64,000 nt of DNA, taken from NCBI RefSeq assembly GCF_900094885.1, contig NZ_FMBL01000003.1:246346-310345 (forward strand). The letters run 5' to 3'. Each line of letters opens with the position of its first letter. Positions within the stretch are counted from its first letter, which is position 1. This document shows, one piece after another, positions 28,160 through 35,777 of this stretch. The notes beneath the pieces are model-generated. The model did no database searches. It saw only the letters and a list, made by a program, of their open reading frames with translations, and was not told where the DNA came from. The translations under genes and the position numbers were made by a program. Source of the stretch: Bifidobacterium commune (GTDB taxonomy: Bacteria; Actinomycetota; Actinomycetes; Actinomycetales; Bifidobacteriaceae).

Positions 28160-28248
28160 CACGAAATTATTCTATACTATGCCACGAAATTATCTTATAC
28201 TATGCCACATAATCATTTTATACTATGCCACATAAAATCTAGCTATGC
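28160..28248. repeat. 23-bp tandem repeats upstream of the BspA-like gene
   Basis: Three consecutive 23-base units (28160-28182, 28183-28205, 28206-28228), each ending TATACTATGC, plus a shortened 20-base fourth unit to 28248. The 13-base core TATACTATGCCAC recurs exactly at 28173, 28196 and 28219. On the minus strand each unit presents a TATAxxAT-like -10 element, 75-150 bases before the surface-protein start. Possible iterated regulator sites or a variable promoter. Confidence 0.85.
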
Positions 28249-28538
28249 AAAGACATGCTGATTGAAAAGGCGGAACCGAAATTGTAGGGGATGTTTAGTT
28301 GCTAATTGTTTAGATACTATGTTTCGTGTCACACATTTCAAGTGAGTGCCTACCTGTTGACTTTTGAGTCACACGTATACTCACATGCAATCAATGAACC
28401 GATTTGGCCTGTAAAAGATGACACCAGTGTTGTCGGTGTGCATCGGCTTTGTGAACGAGTGATTGGGCTGTCGCTGTGTTGCCTTTGCACCGTGTACTCT
28501 TGGTTTCAGAAGTGATTTCCAAGGCAAAGTGAGGAAAT
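28249..28538. other. Non-coding region upstream of ddl
   Basis: About 290 bases containing the right end of the AT-rich island and the ddl promoter region. No gene, hairpin or clear promoter hexamers were identified. Confidence 0.45.
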
Positions 28539-29735
28539 ATGCGTAAGCGGCGCGTGGTGGTTCTGTATGGTGGCAAGGCGGATGAACATTCAATTTCCTG
28601 CATTTCTGCCGCCGGAGTGCTCAGGGCGATGGATGCCGAGCGTTTCGAGCCGATTCCCGTTGGAATCACCAAAGCAGGTGAATGGGTGGTAAGCGGCACC
28701 AATCCGCGTGATTTCGACCTGACAAACGGCGCGATGCCGACCGTCGATGGGCCAGATGTAGACAATATGGCCAAGCCGGTCGTGCTGGATATGTCGTGCG
28801 GCAACAACGGTTTCTATGTGCGGGAAAAGGACGACACGCTCAACCCTTTGGGCTTCGTGGACGTGGTGTTCCCGGTGTTGCACGGACCTTACGGCGAAGA
28901 CGGTGCGGTGCAGGGCCTGTTGGAGATGATGGGTGTGCCCTACGTGGGGTGCGGCGTATTTTCGTCAGCCGCCTGCATGGACAAGGCATTCACCAAGGCT
29001 TTGCTCCTGCAGGCCGGCATCCCCGTTGCGCCTGGAGTCACTGTCGAGACACGCGACTTTGCCGAGTCGGGAACGGTTGGTTCCTCACCGTTCGACAGCC
29101 AGACTGAGGCTGTACCTTCGGCGTTCGTGCGGGGTGCGCAGGAAGTCATGAACAATCTTAGGGCTGCCAAATTACGTTATCCGTTGTTCGTCAAGCCCTC
29201 GCGCGCGGGTTCAAGTTTCGGTGTGAGCAAGCTGGAACACGACGGTGACGTGGATGAGCTGGCCGCGGCGCTTTTTGAAGCATCCAAGCACGATTGGAAA
29301 GTACTTGTGGAACAGGGTATCGAAGGTCGCGAGATCGAGTGCGCTGTATTTTCACCGGCGATTGATCGGGAACCGGTTTCGGCCCTTCCTGGTGAGATTG
29401 TGCTCGACCATCGTGCCACGGGCGGCGACCAGTTCTACGATTTCAATAGCAAATACACCGATTCTGAAGCTTCCCATGTCGAGGTGCCGGCAAACCTTCC
29501 GGACGATACGCTCAAACGGTTGCAGGAGGTGGCTGTCCGTGCATTCAAGGCCGTAGATGGAGCGGGGCTTTCCCGCGTGGACACGTTCGTCACCTCGAGC
29601 GGTGAGATGATGGTCAACGAAATCAACACCATGCCCGGATTCACGCCGATTTCGATGTATCCCAAAGCTTGGGATGCCACGGGTGTGAGCTATAGCGATC
29701 TGATTACCAGACTCGTTGAGGGCGCATTACGCTAG
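28539..29735 (+). CDS. ddl: D-alanine--D-alanine ligase
   Basis: ATP-dependent ligase that makes the D-Ala-D-Ala end of peptidoglycan precursors. The 398-residue protein has the ATP-grasp features LYGGKADEHSISCISA at the N-terminus, FPVLHGPYGEDGAVQGLLEM, PLFVKPSRAGSSFGVSK and the C-terminal VNEINTMPGFTPISMYPKAW with metal-binding residues. The conserved YDFNSKYTD omega-loop contains a Tyr, consistent with a D-Ala-D-Ala rather than D-Ala-D-Lac product. A ribosome site AAAGTGAGG precedes the ATG. Confidence 0.96.
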   Translation: MRKRRVVVLYGGKADEHSISCISAAGVLRAMDAERFEPIPVGITKAGEWVVSGTNPRDFDLTNGAMPTVDGPDVDNMAKPVVLDMSCGNNGFYVREKDDTLNPLGFVDVVFPVLHGPYGEDGAVQGLLEMMGVPYVGCGVFSSAACMDKAFTKALLLQAGIPVAPGVTVETRDFAESGTVGSSPFDSQTEAVPSAFVRGAQEVMNNLRAAKLRYPLFVKPSRAGSSFGVSKLEHDGDVDELAAALFEASKHDWKVLVEQGIEGREIECAVFSPAIDREPVSALPGEIVLDHRATGGDQFYDFNSKYTDSEASHVEVPANLPDDTLKRLQEVAVRAFKAVDGAGLSRVDTFVTSSGEMMVNEINTMPGFTPISMYPKAWDATGVSYSDLITRLVEGALR

Positions 29736-29850
29736 ACTTGGATTAATTGTTTTCGACGTATCGTGGTCAGTGATGGATTTGGATGGCGGGCATCGTAGTC
29801 ATATTTTCGGATGAATATGCCACGTCAATAGTGGAAGGAACTCGTGTCGT

Positions 29851-31473
29851 ATGAATGAAAATGAGCGTTCGCAAGAGCAGATGTCTGATCCCGGGGAACC
29901 GAGACACGAAGAGGATGCAACAGGCACAGAGCCCTCGCTCGGTCATACGGAAGCTCAGGGGCATCGTGTGCAGCCCGCTTATGGGCAGCCGTATTCCTTG
30001 ACCCAGCCCCAGCCTTCGACGCAGCCCCAACTTGATGCAGTGCAATACCGGGAGACGAATCAGCAAGCGCTGCAGTCAGCCCAGCAGGTGGGCCAGCAGC
30101 CGCAGCCAGTGCAACGGGCGCCCCAGGAGATGCAGCAGCCGCAGCAGGCTGCTGCCCAGCCTTCGGCATATGGGCAGCAACCGAGTCTGCAGACGCCGAC
30201 GGCACAGCCGCAGTACCTGCAATCGCAACAGGCTCAGCCCCAGTCGACGCAGCAACCTCAGTACATGCAGTCGCAGTATGCACCGTCTCAGCAGCCGCAA
30301 GCGCAATACGGACAGCACTATGTGCAGTCCCAGCCGTCACCGCAAGTCCAGGCTCAATACACCCAGACTCAGTACGTTCAGCAGACGCAAGCACAACCAC
30401 GGCCTCAGTACATGCAGCCGGCGCAGCAACCAGCTGCTTCCGCCTCGAATGCCGCTTGGTACCACATGGACCCGGCGCGTCAGGCGGCGTTGACAGCCTG
30501 GCTCGCAAAGGCGCGGAAGCAGTTCTCCGCCGTTGGTTTTGCACTGGTTTTCGTGGTCGGCATCTGGTATTTTTTGACGACACTCATCAGATTGGCCATT
30601 TCAGCGTTGGAAGTTTCCAAGAATCTGCCAATGTGGGCTGATCTGATCTTGGGCAACGGTCCGCTCTATGTCGCTGCGATACCCCTTTCGCTGCTGATAT
30701 TCCGTAAGCTGCCGAAAGTTAAGCGCAAAACGAGCACTATGAGTGTGCGCATGTTCGTGACGGTGATGCTGGCATCGTTCCCAATTTCCATCGTTGGCGG
30801 TTTGATCGGCAATCTTCTTTCCGCACTGTTGTCCAACAACCAGGCCCATAACGGCATCGAAGAGCTGGCCAAAGGACTTGACCCGTTCAGTCTCTTCCTG
30901 TTCACCGTTATTGTCGCTCCGATTTTTGAGGAATGGCTTTTCCGGCGCCTCCTCATTGATCATGTGCAGCAATATGGTGAAAAAACGGCCATCCTGGTCT
31001 CCGCGGTCGCCTTCGGACTGTTCCACGGAAACTTGTTCCAGTTCTTCTACGCGTTTGGTTTCGGCCTACTGCTGGCCTACGTTTATGTACGTACTGGCAA
31101 GTTGCGTTACACCATAGCCATGCACATGACGTTCAACTTCCTGAACGGCTTCGTGAGCCAGATGATGTTGCTGCCGATGAGTGATTCCACCTTAAATGCC
31201 GTCGAGAACGATATTCCCGCGGACATTTACAAAGTACTCATTTCAGGTCATGGCATGGAACTTGTCCCGTGCTTGATTTTTGCGTTGTTCAAATGGGTTT
31301 GCTTCATTGCCGGGATCGTTTTGATAATCGGCAACCGCAAGAAGCTTGTGTTCCACACGGCGCCCGAAGAGCTGCCGCAGGGCACACGAGTGAAGACGGT
31401 GCTCGGCAATCCCGGTGCCATCATTTACATCGTGCTGAGCATCATGTTGATGATTGCGGCGCTGTTCAATTGA
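29851..31473 (+). CDS. CPBP-family intramembrane protease with Gln-rich N-terminal region
   Basis: A 540-residue protein. Residues about 30-200 are a low-complexity, Gln/Pro/Ser/Tyr-rich region with repeated QYxQ and SQ units, presumably cytosolic and disordered. The rest has about eight membrane helices with the three CPBP (Abi/type II CAAX prenyl endopeptidase) motifs: EEWLFRR starting at Glu360-Glu361, FGLFHGN with His392, and HMTFN (His425, Asn429). Family members cleave membrane substrates or give bacteriocin self-immunity; the target here is unknown. The start at 29851 fits the reading frame but has no strong ribosome site. Confidence 0.85.
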   Translation: MNENERSQEQMSDPGEPRHEEDATGTEPSLGHTEAQGHRVQPAYGQPYSLTQPQPSTQPQLDAVQYRETNQQALQSAQQVGQQPQPVQRAPQEMQQPQQAAAQPSAYGQQPSLQTPTAQPQYLQSQQAQPQSTQQPQYMQSQYAPSQQPQAQYGQHYVQSQPSPQVQAQYTQTQYVQQTQAQPRPQYMQPAQQPAASASNAAWYHMDPARQAALTAWLAKARKQFSAVGFALVFVVGIWYFLTTLIRLAISALEVSKNLPMWADLILGNGPLYVAAIPLSLLIFRKLPKVKRKTSTMSVRMFVTVMLASFPISIVGGLIGNLLSALLSNNQAHNGIEELAKGLDPFSLFLFTVIVAPIFEEWLFRRLLIDHVQQYGEKTAILVSAVAFGLFHGNLFQFFYAFGFGLLLAYVYVRTGKLRYTIAMHMTFNFLNGFVSQMMLLPMSDSTLNAVENDIPADIYKVLISGHGMELVPCLIFALFKWVCFIAGIVLIIGNRKKLVFHTAPEELPQGTRVKTVLGNPGAIIYIVLSIMLMIAALFN

Positions 31474-31496
31474 TGCTTGGTACCGTCTCCAAGGAA

Positions 31497-32249
31497 TCAG
31501 ACGATGAAGTCTTCCTTGGAGAGTGCCCGCACCGCACAATCGAGCACACGAGTTTGGTCGATACCGGGGCTGGCGAATAACAGCGCTTCTCCCTGCACGC
31601 CGTCAACTGAAAAGCCTGTGAAATCAACCTGCGGAGGATTTTTGCGGTCGGTGATATCAGCCGTGGCGGTTTTAAGGGTGCTGATGATGTGTTTGGATGC
31701 GCTCTTCACGTCGGTGCCCGATTTCACAGTAAACTCGACCTTGACGCAAGCCTCGTCCTCTTGCGTCAGTCGTTCGAGGGCAGAGGTGTTGAGCACCGAA
31801 TTGGGGATAATCAGCTGATTGCCGTTGCGTTCTCGAACGACGGTCTGCCGCCATGTAATGTCCTCGACCGTGCCAGTGACGCCTTGAATATTTACCAGAT
31901 CACCGGGATGGATCACATGTCCAGCCATAAGTCCGAAACCTGAGATGATGTTGGCGATGGTGTCTTTCAGGCCAAGAGAAATGGCAACGCCTCCTACGCC
32001 AAGCGCGGTGACGATAGTGGTGGGATTGATACCGAATACCGGTTGTAACACCATAGCCACGGCAACAGTCCAAATGGCAGCCAAGGAAAGGTTGATGAAA
32101 ATGGACGCATCAGGTATTTCCGAACGTGTCAGTAGCTTTCGCAAGATGCGCGAAACCACTTTTGCACAAACGGAAGCGGCAATAATCACAGCGATAAGAA
32201 ATGCGATACGATTGCTGTGAACCTTAAGCCATTCCAAAAAAATTTGCAT
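31497..32249 (-). CDS. MscS-family mechanosensitive ion channel
   Basis: Small-conductance mechanosensitive channel protecting against osmotic downshock. About 250 residues: an N-terminal helix, two further membrane helices with the pore segment LGVGGVAISLGLKDTIANII (about 85-104), and a cytosolic beta domain with HPGDLVNIQGVTGTVEDITW and IPNSVL. The ATG at 32249 is preferred because AGGAG lies upstream (spacing 12, a bit long); a GTG at 32276 would add nine residues. It converges with the CPBP protease gene. Confidence 0.88.
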   Translation of the reverse strand: MQIFLEWLKVHSNRIAFLIAVIIAASVCAKVVSRILRKLLTRSEIPDASIFINLSLAAIWTVAVAMVLQPVFGINPTTIVTALGVGGVAISLGLKDTIANIISGFGLMAGHVIHPGDLVNIQGVTGTVEDITWRQTVVRERNGNQLIIPNSVLNTSALERLTQEDEACVKVEFTVKSGTDVKSASKHIISTLKTATADITDRKNPPQVDFTGFSVDGVQGEALLFASPGIDQTRVLDCAVRALSKEDFIV

Positions 32250-32324
32250 ATTGGTAGCGTACTCCTGCGCCCTCACCGCATTATCTGCTAAGAAGGGTTG
32301 TTGTCAGTCGTTCAGGTACGCGGA

Positions 32325-33104
32325 TTATTGCGCGCTCAGATCTGTGTTTTCTTCGGGCGCGGTAGGCTGCATGTTCTGCAGACGACTCAAATCTCTGAGG
32401 AAGATGTCGACCTCATGCTTGAAATTGTGGTCTGTTCTTTCGGTTTGCGCGATGTTGCGGAGAATCGAATCTTCGCCCTTTTCAAGTGCGCTGCGGAACA
32501 GGCGCACCCAGAAACCGGGCATGCTTTCGTCGGAAACGGACATATACAGCGTGCGTGCTACCACGGCGGCATCAAGATTGCTCCATTGCTCCACTGTCGT
32601 TTCTTTGGAGAGCGTCGGCCAGATGCCGGCAATGGCGAGCAGGCCGCCCACGGAGAATTCCAACAGAACGTTTTGGTTCACGCTGATGTTGCGATCGAGA
32701 TGCTGCCAAGAAATAAAACCGTCGCGTAGTGCATCGTGGACAACGAAAATCAGGTATGGTGAACTGTGCTTGCTTACGGTCAGCGCGATGTGGTCAAGGT
32801 GGACACGGTTTGCAGGCACGCCGATCAGTTGCAGCATGATGCCGTTCCAAGCTTTGGATGGGTCTACGGTAAATTCAGGCAAAACCCTGTTGATTTCCTC
32901 GACGGTATGGCGGATTGCGGTTTCCGCCAAGTTGTCCAGCTTGCAGTAGTGATAATAGAACGAGTTCCGGTTGACGTTCGCAATGTTGACGATGTCGGTG
33001 ACTGTAATTTTGGTGTAATCACGTTCTTCGAGCAAGCTCCAGAACGCATTTTCCATGCGTGTTGTTGCCGGCAACTGGTTCGAGTCGTGTCGGGGTCTGG
33101 ACAT
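32325..33104 (-). CDS. TetR-family transcriptional regulator
   Basis: A 259-residue regulator with an N-terminal helix-turn-helix (about 14-62: RMENAFWSLLEERDYTKITV, then VTDIVNIANVNRNSFYYHY) and a helical ligand domain. A perfect AGGAGG lies eight bases before the ATG at 33104. The ligand domain gives no hint of the inducer. The nearest candidate target is the EmrB/QacA-type exporter 1 kb away across rpmB, or the neighbouring mscS gene; neither link is proven by the sequence. Confidence 0.88.
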   Translation of the reverse strand: MSRPRHDSNQLPATTRMENAFWSLLEERDYTKITVTDIVNIANVNRNSFYYHYCKLDNLAETAIRHTVEEINRVLPEFTVDPSKAWNGIMLQLIGVPANRVHLDHIALTVSKHSSPYLIFVVHDALRDGFISWQHLDRNISVNQNVLLEFSVGGLLAIAGIWPTLSKETTVEQWSNLDAAVVARTLYMSVSDESMPGFWVRLFRSALEKGEDSILRNIAQTERTDHNFKHEVDIFLRDLSRLQNMQPTAPEENTDLSAQ

Positions 33105-33173
33105 AACGATGCCTCCTAATGGTAAAAAAGATTCCTAAGTGGAGATACCTCTTTTGTACATTATAAAGTGCTA

Positions 33174-33203
33174 ATTAATAATGATTAATAATGATTAATA
33201 ATG
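33174..33203. repeat. Three perfect 10-bp tandem repeats upstream of tetR
   Basis: ATTAATAATG repeated three times without a mismatch (33174, 33184, 33194), 70 bases before the tetR start. Each unit contains the palindrome ATTAAT and the period equals about one helical turn. Confidence 0.85.
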
Positions 33204-33638
33204 GGTCCGACAAAACGCTTGCTTACGTGTGCCGTTAACGGAATGCATAAGTGTGCAATAAATCGGCAAATGAGCATTTGGTGCTATCTCTCTGCAAATC
33301 ATGTCTGTATCATCCCGCATAGAAAACCGTAGTCAATTGAATTACATCAGATAGGTTGTTACCAGAATATAGTCAAGCCTAGATAGCGCTGCCGATATTT
33401 ATCCGCTGAAGAATATCTCTGGTTTGAATTTGATCGGGGAATGACCGGTCGGTGTGTTCGGTTTTTCACCCGGCTGTTACGGATCATTTGCTGCTGCCGC
33501 GAATGCAGACGTTTGCCGCTTATCTTGTCTTTTGGTCTGCACTGGTTGTATACTAGAAAAGTTGTGTGCCTCCGTTGTGCGTAAAACGCAGGATGGTGAC
33601 ATCAAGACTTGCAAGTCAAACAGTATAGGGAGTCCATT
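33204..33638. other. Non-coding region upstream of rpmB
   Basis: A 435-base stretch with no supported gene; a short frame at 33454-33924 is a shadow running through rpmB. It contains the rpmB promoter candidate (listed separately). Confidence 0.5.
33525..33554 (+). promoter_or_regulatory. rpmB promoter candidate
   Basis: TTGTCT (33525-33530) and TATACT (33549-33554) separated by 18 bases, 85 bases before the rpmB start codon. Confidence 0.45.
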
Positions 33639-33833
33639 ATGGCAGCTCGTTGCGCAGTGTGCGGCAAGGGACCGCAGTCCGGTTTCACCGTTTCGCATTC
33701 ACATATTCGCAATAAGCGCACCTTCAGCCCGAACCTCCAGCCAGTTCGCACTACTATCGACGGACAGAACGTGCGCGTTCGCGTGTGCGCCAAGTGCCTC
33801 AAGGCCGGCAAGGTTCAGCGCGTGGCCGCGTGA
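33639..33833 (+). CDS. rpmB: 50S ribosomal protein L28
   Basis: A 64-residue ribosomal protein with [15 protein letters not shown] and [10 protein letters not shown]: two CxxC pairs, so the zinc-binding (C+) form. [14 protein letters not shown] segment [16 protein letters not shown] is typical. Start at 33639 after GGGAG; a frame open from 33609 is not used. A strong terminator follows. Confidence 0.96.
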   Translation: MAARCAVCGKGPQSGFTVSHSHIRNKRTFSPNLQPVRTTIDGQNVRVRVCAKCLKAGKVQRVAA

Positions 33834-33852
33834 ATCGCGAGTAGTAATCTCT

Positions 33853-33889
33853 AACCTCCGAGTGTCCGTTGACACCGGAGGTTTTTTTT
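33853..33889 (+). terminator. Rho-independent terminator after rpmB
   Basis: Stem AACCTCCG-A-GTGTC paired with GACAC-CGGAGGTT, loop CGTT, followed by eight T, 20 bases after the rpmB stop. Confidence 0.92.
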
Positions 33890-34140
33890 ATGCCTTCCGC
33901 AGATTCGATCAAGGCCAATTGTGAGTCGATAAGGTGTCGTGTTGTCATTCGTGAGATGTCGGTTGTCCAATGGGGTGCTAATAATGAGCTTTTGCTTGGG
34001 AATCAAGGGGTTCCTGTTCATCATAGTGGGCGTTTCTGCGCCACCCTTGCATAATGGAATGCGCTTTACTGCGCGAATATGAATCTTCCGTGCAACCGTA
34101 AACGGCGATAAGACGCGGAAACGAATGGGAGAAGAATCAC

Positions 34141-35670
34141 ATGGGCACTACCATGTCTCAATCAACTGCGCCCGAAAGCGGCGAAGTGAAAGCAAACGAA
34201 AAGGCGGCGGCGACGGCCGGAAGCGCGAAGAACGCATCTGTGCCGCATAATGCGATGAAGGCGCGCGTGAGCGTCAAACACCCGAACCTGACAATGCTGG
34301 GACTTTACCTCGGCGCGTTCCTTGGCATGTTGAGTGAAACCGCAATGAACATCGCGCTGCCTGACTTGATGAAAAGCTTCAATATCGGCTCCGGTACCGC
34401 CCAATGGATGGTTGTGGGCTACATGCTCGTCATCGGTATCGTGTTGCCGTTTACCAGTCTGATGCTCAAGTGGATTCCGTCCAGGCCCTTGCTGCTGTTT
34501 GCGCTGGCGATGTTCTTTATCGGCTCGCTGATTTCCGGCTTTGCACCGGGCAACTCCTTCGCGATATTGCTTCTGGGGCGTATGATCCAGGGCGTCTCTA
34601 CCGGTTTGGTGCTACCGATGATGTTCTCGGTGATTCTCGAAGTGTTCCCGCTCAACAAGATCGGTGCTGCCATGGGTATGGCCGGACTCGTGGTGATGTT
34701 TGCCCCGGCCATCGGACCGACTCTCGCGGGTGCGCTGATTGGTGCGTTCTCTTGGCGCGCTATTTTCTTTTTCTTCGCCGTTATCGCGCTGTTGGCTCTC
34801 GTGGCCGCATCGATTTGGATGGTTAACGCCTACACGCTTACCAAACCCACAATTGACCCGTTCTCCTGCATCGCCTCGATTCTGGGCTTTGGTGGCTTCG
34901 TTCTTGGTGTCAGTCTCATCAGCGACTTCGGATTCTCGTTGCCGGTTCTCGGAATTATGGTTGTCGGCATTGCGGCCATAGTTTGCTATAGCTATCGTCA
35001 GTTGCATATGGGCAACCCGATTATCGACCTGCGTGCCATGGGCATCCGCCAGTTCACTGTCGGTGCACTCATCGTTATGATGAACTTCGGTATCACGCTC
35101 GCGACCATGTATCTTATGCCTCAAGAACTGCAGAACGGCCTCGGCGTCAAGGTCGCGCTCACCGGCCTGGTGATGTTGCCCGGTGGTGTGGTCAACGCGC
35201 TCGTTTCGATGTTTGCCGGACGCCTCTTCGATATCGTTGGGCCCAATTGGCTCGTGCGCGGCGGTCTGGTGCTGTCGATGATCGGCGTCATTCTGTTGAT
35301 GCTTGCCAACCCGTCGACGTCCATTGCATATATCATCTGCGCACATGTCATCCTTATGGTGGGTGTGCCGATGACGATGAGCCCGGCCCAATCCTCGGCG
35401 CTGGCTTCTCTGCCGCAGCATCTCTCCACCGACGGTTCCACGATTCTCAACACGATGCAGCAGGTTCTTGGCGCTGTCATCACTGCTGTGACCACTATCC
35501 TTCTTCAAGCCGGACAAGCCAGTTCACATGCCGACGGCAAGGAGATGGCCTTCGTCACTGGTTCGCGTTGGGGCTTCACCTTTGCGTTGGTCCTTGCGAT
35601 TGTTGCGTTCCTCGTTTCCTTTGGCTTGAGCAAACGGACGACCGCAGAGGATGTGCCGCATCGTTCATGA
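34141..35670 (+). CDS. MFS drug exporter, EmrB/QacA (DHA2) type
   Basis: A 509-residue transporter with about 14 membrane helices. The N-terminal 45 residues are polar and Ala/Ser/Lys-rich. Characteristic segments are MNIALPDLMKSFNIGSGTAQ with WMVVGYMLVIG in helices 1-2, GRMIQGVSTGLVLPMMF and GPTLAGALIG (motif C-like, antiporter feature). Such proteins expel lipophilic drugs or bile components using the proton gradient. Bile-salt export is plausible in a gut bifidobacterium but is not shown by the sequence. A TetR gene lies about 1 kb upstream on the other strand. Confidence 0.88.
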   Translation: MGTTMSQSTAPESGEVKANEKAAATAGSAKNASVPHNAMKARVSVKHPNLTMLGLYLGAFLGMLSETAMNIALPDLMKSFNIGSGTAQWMVVGYMLVIGIVLPFTSLMLKWIPSRPLLLFALAMFFIGSLISGFAPGNSFAILLLGRMIQGVSTGLVLPMMFSVILEVFPLNKIGAAMGMAGLVVMFAPAIGPTLAGALIGAFSWRAIFFFFAVIALLALVAASIWMVNAYTLTKPTIDPFSCIASILGFGGFVLGVSLISDFGFSLPVLGIMVVGIAAIVCYSYRQLHMGNPIIDLRAMGIRQFTVGALIVMMNFGITLATMYLMPQELQNGLGVKVALTGLVMLPGGVVNALVSMFAGRLFDIVGPNWLVRGGLVLSMIGVILLMLANPSTSIAYIICAHVILMVGVPMTMSPAQSSALASLPQHLSTDGSTILNTMQQVLGAVITAVTTILLQAGQASSHADGKEMAFVTGSRWGFTFALVLAIVAFLVSFGLSKRTTAEDVPHRS

Positions 35671-35693
35671 GGCGCGACTGTCCTCTTTTTGAA

Positions 35694-35737
35694 CGGCGAC
35701 CGGCATGCGGCCACTTGATGCTGCATGCCGGTCGCCG
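35694..35737. terminator. GC-rich hairpin between exporter and recG
   Basis: Perfect 15-bp stem CGGCGACCGGCATGC (35694-35708) / reverse complement (35723-35737), 14-base loop, 23 bases after the exporter stop. There is no T run on either side, so it may act as a transcript-end stabiliser or a non-canonical terminator. Confidence 0.5.
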
Positions 35738-35777
35738 TCGTTGTGAAACGTTCGTCCGCCTTGAATAGAATGGAATT

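Noticed and set aside
28160..28248. Possible CRISPR array
   Set aside because: The units are tandem 23-mers with no unique spacers, only three full copies and no cas genes.
34612..35517. 301-codon minus-strand frame opposite the exporter gene
   Set aside because: Composition is His/Arg/Asp-rich as expected for an antisense shadow; the plus-strand transporter is unambiguous.
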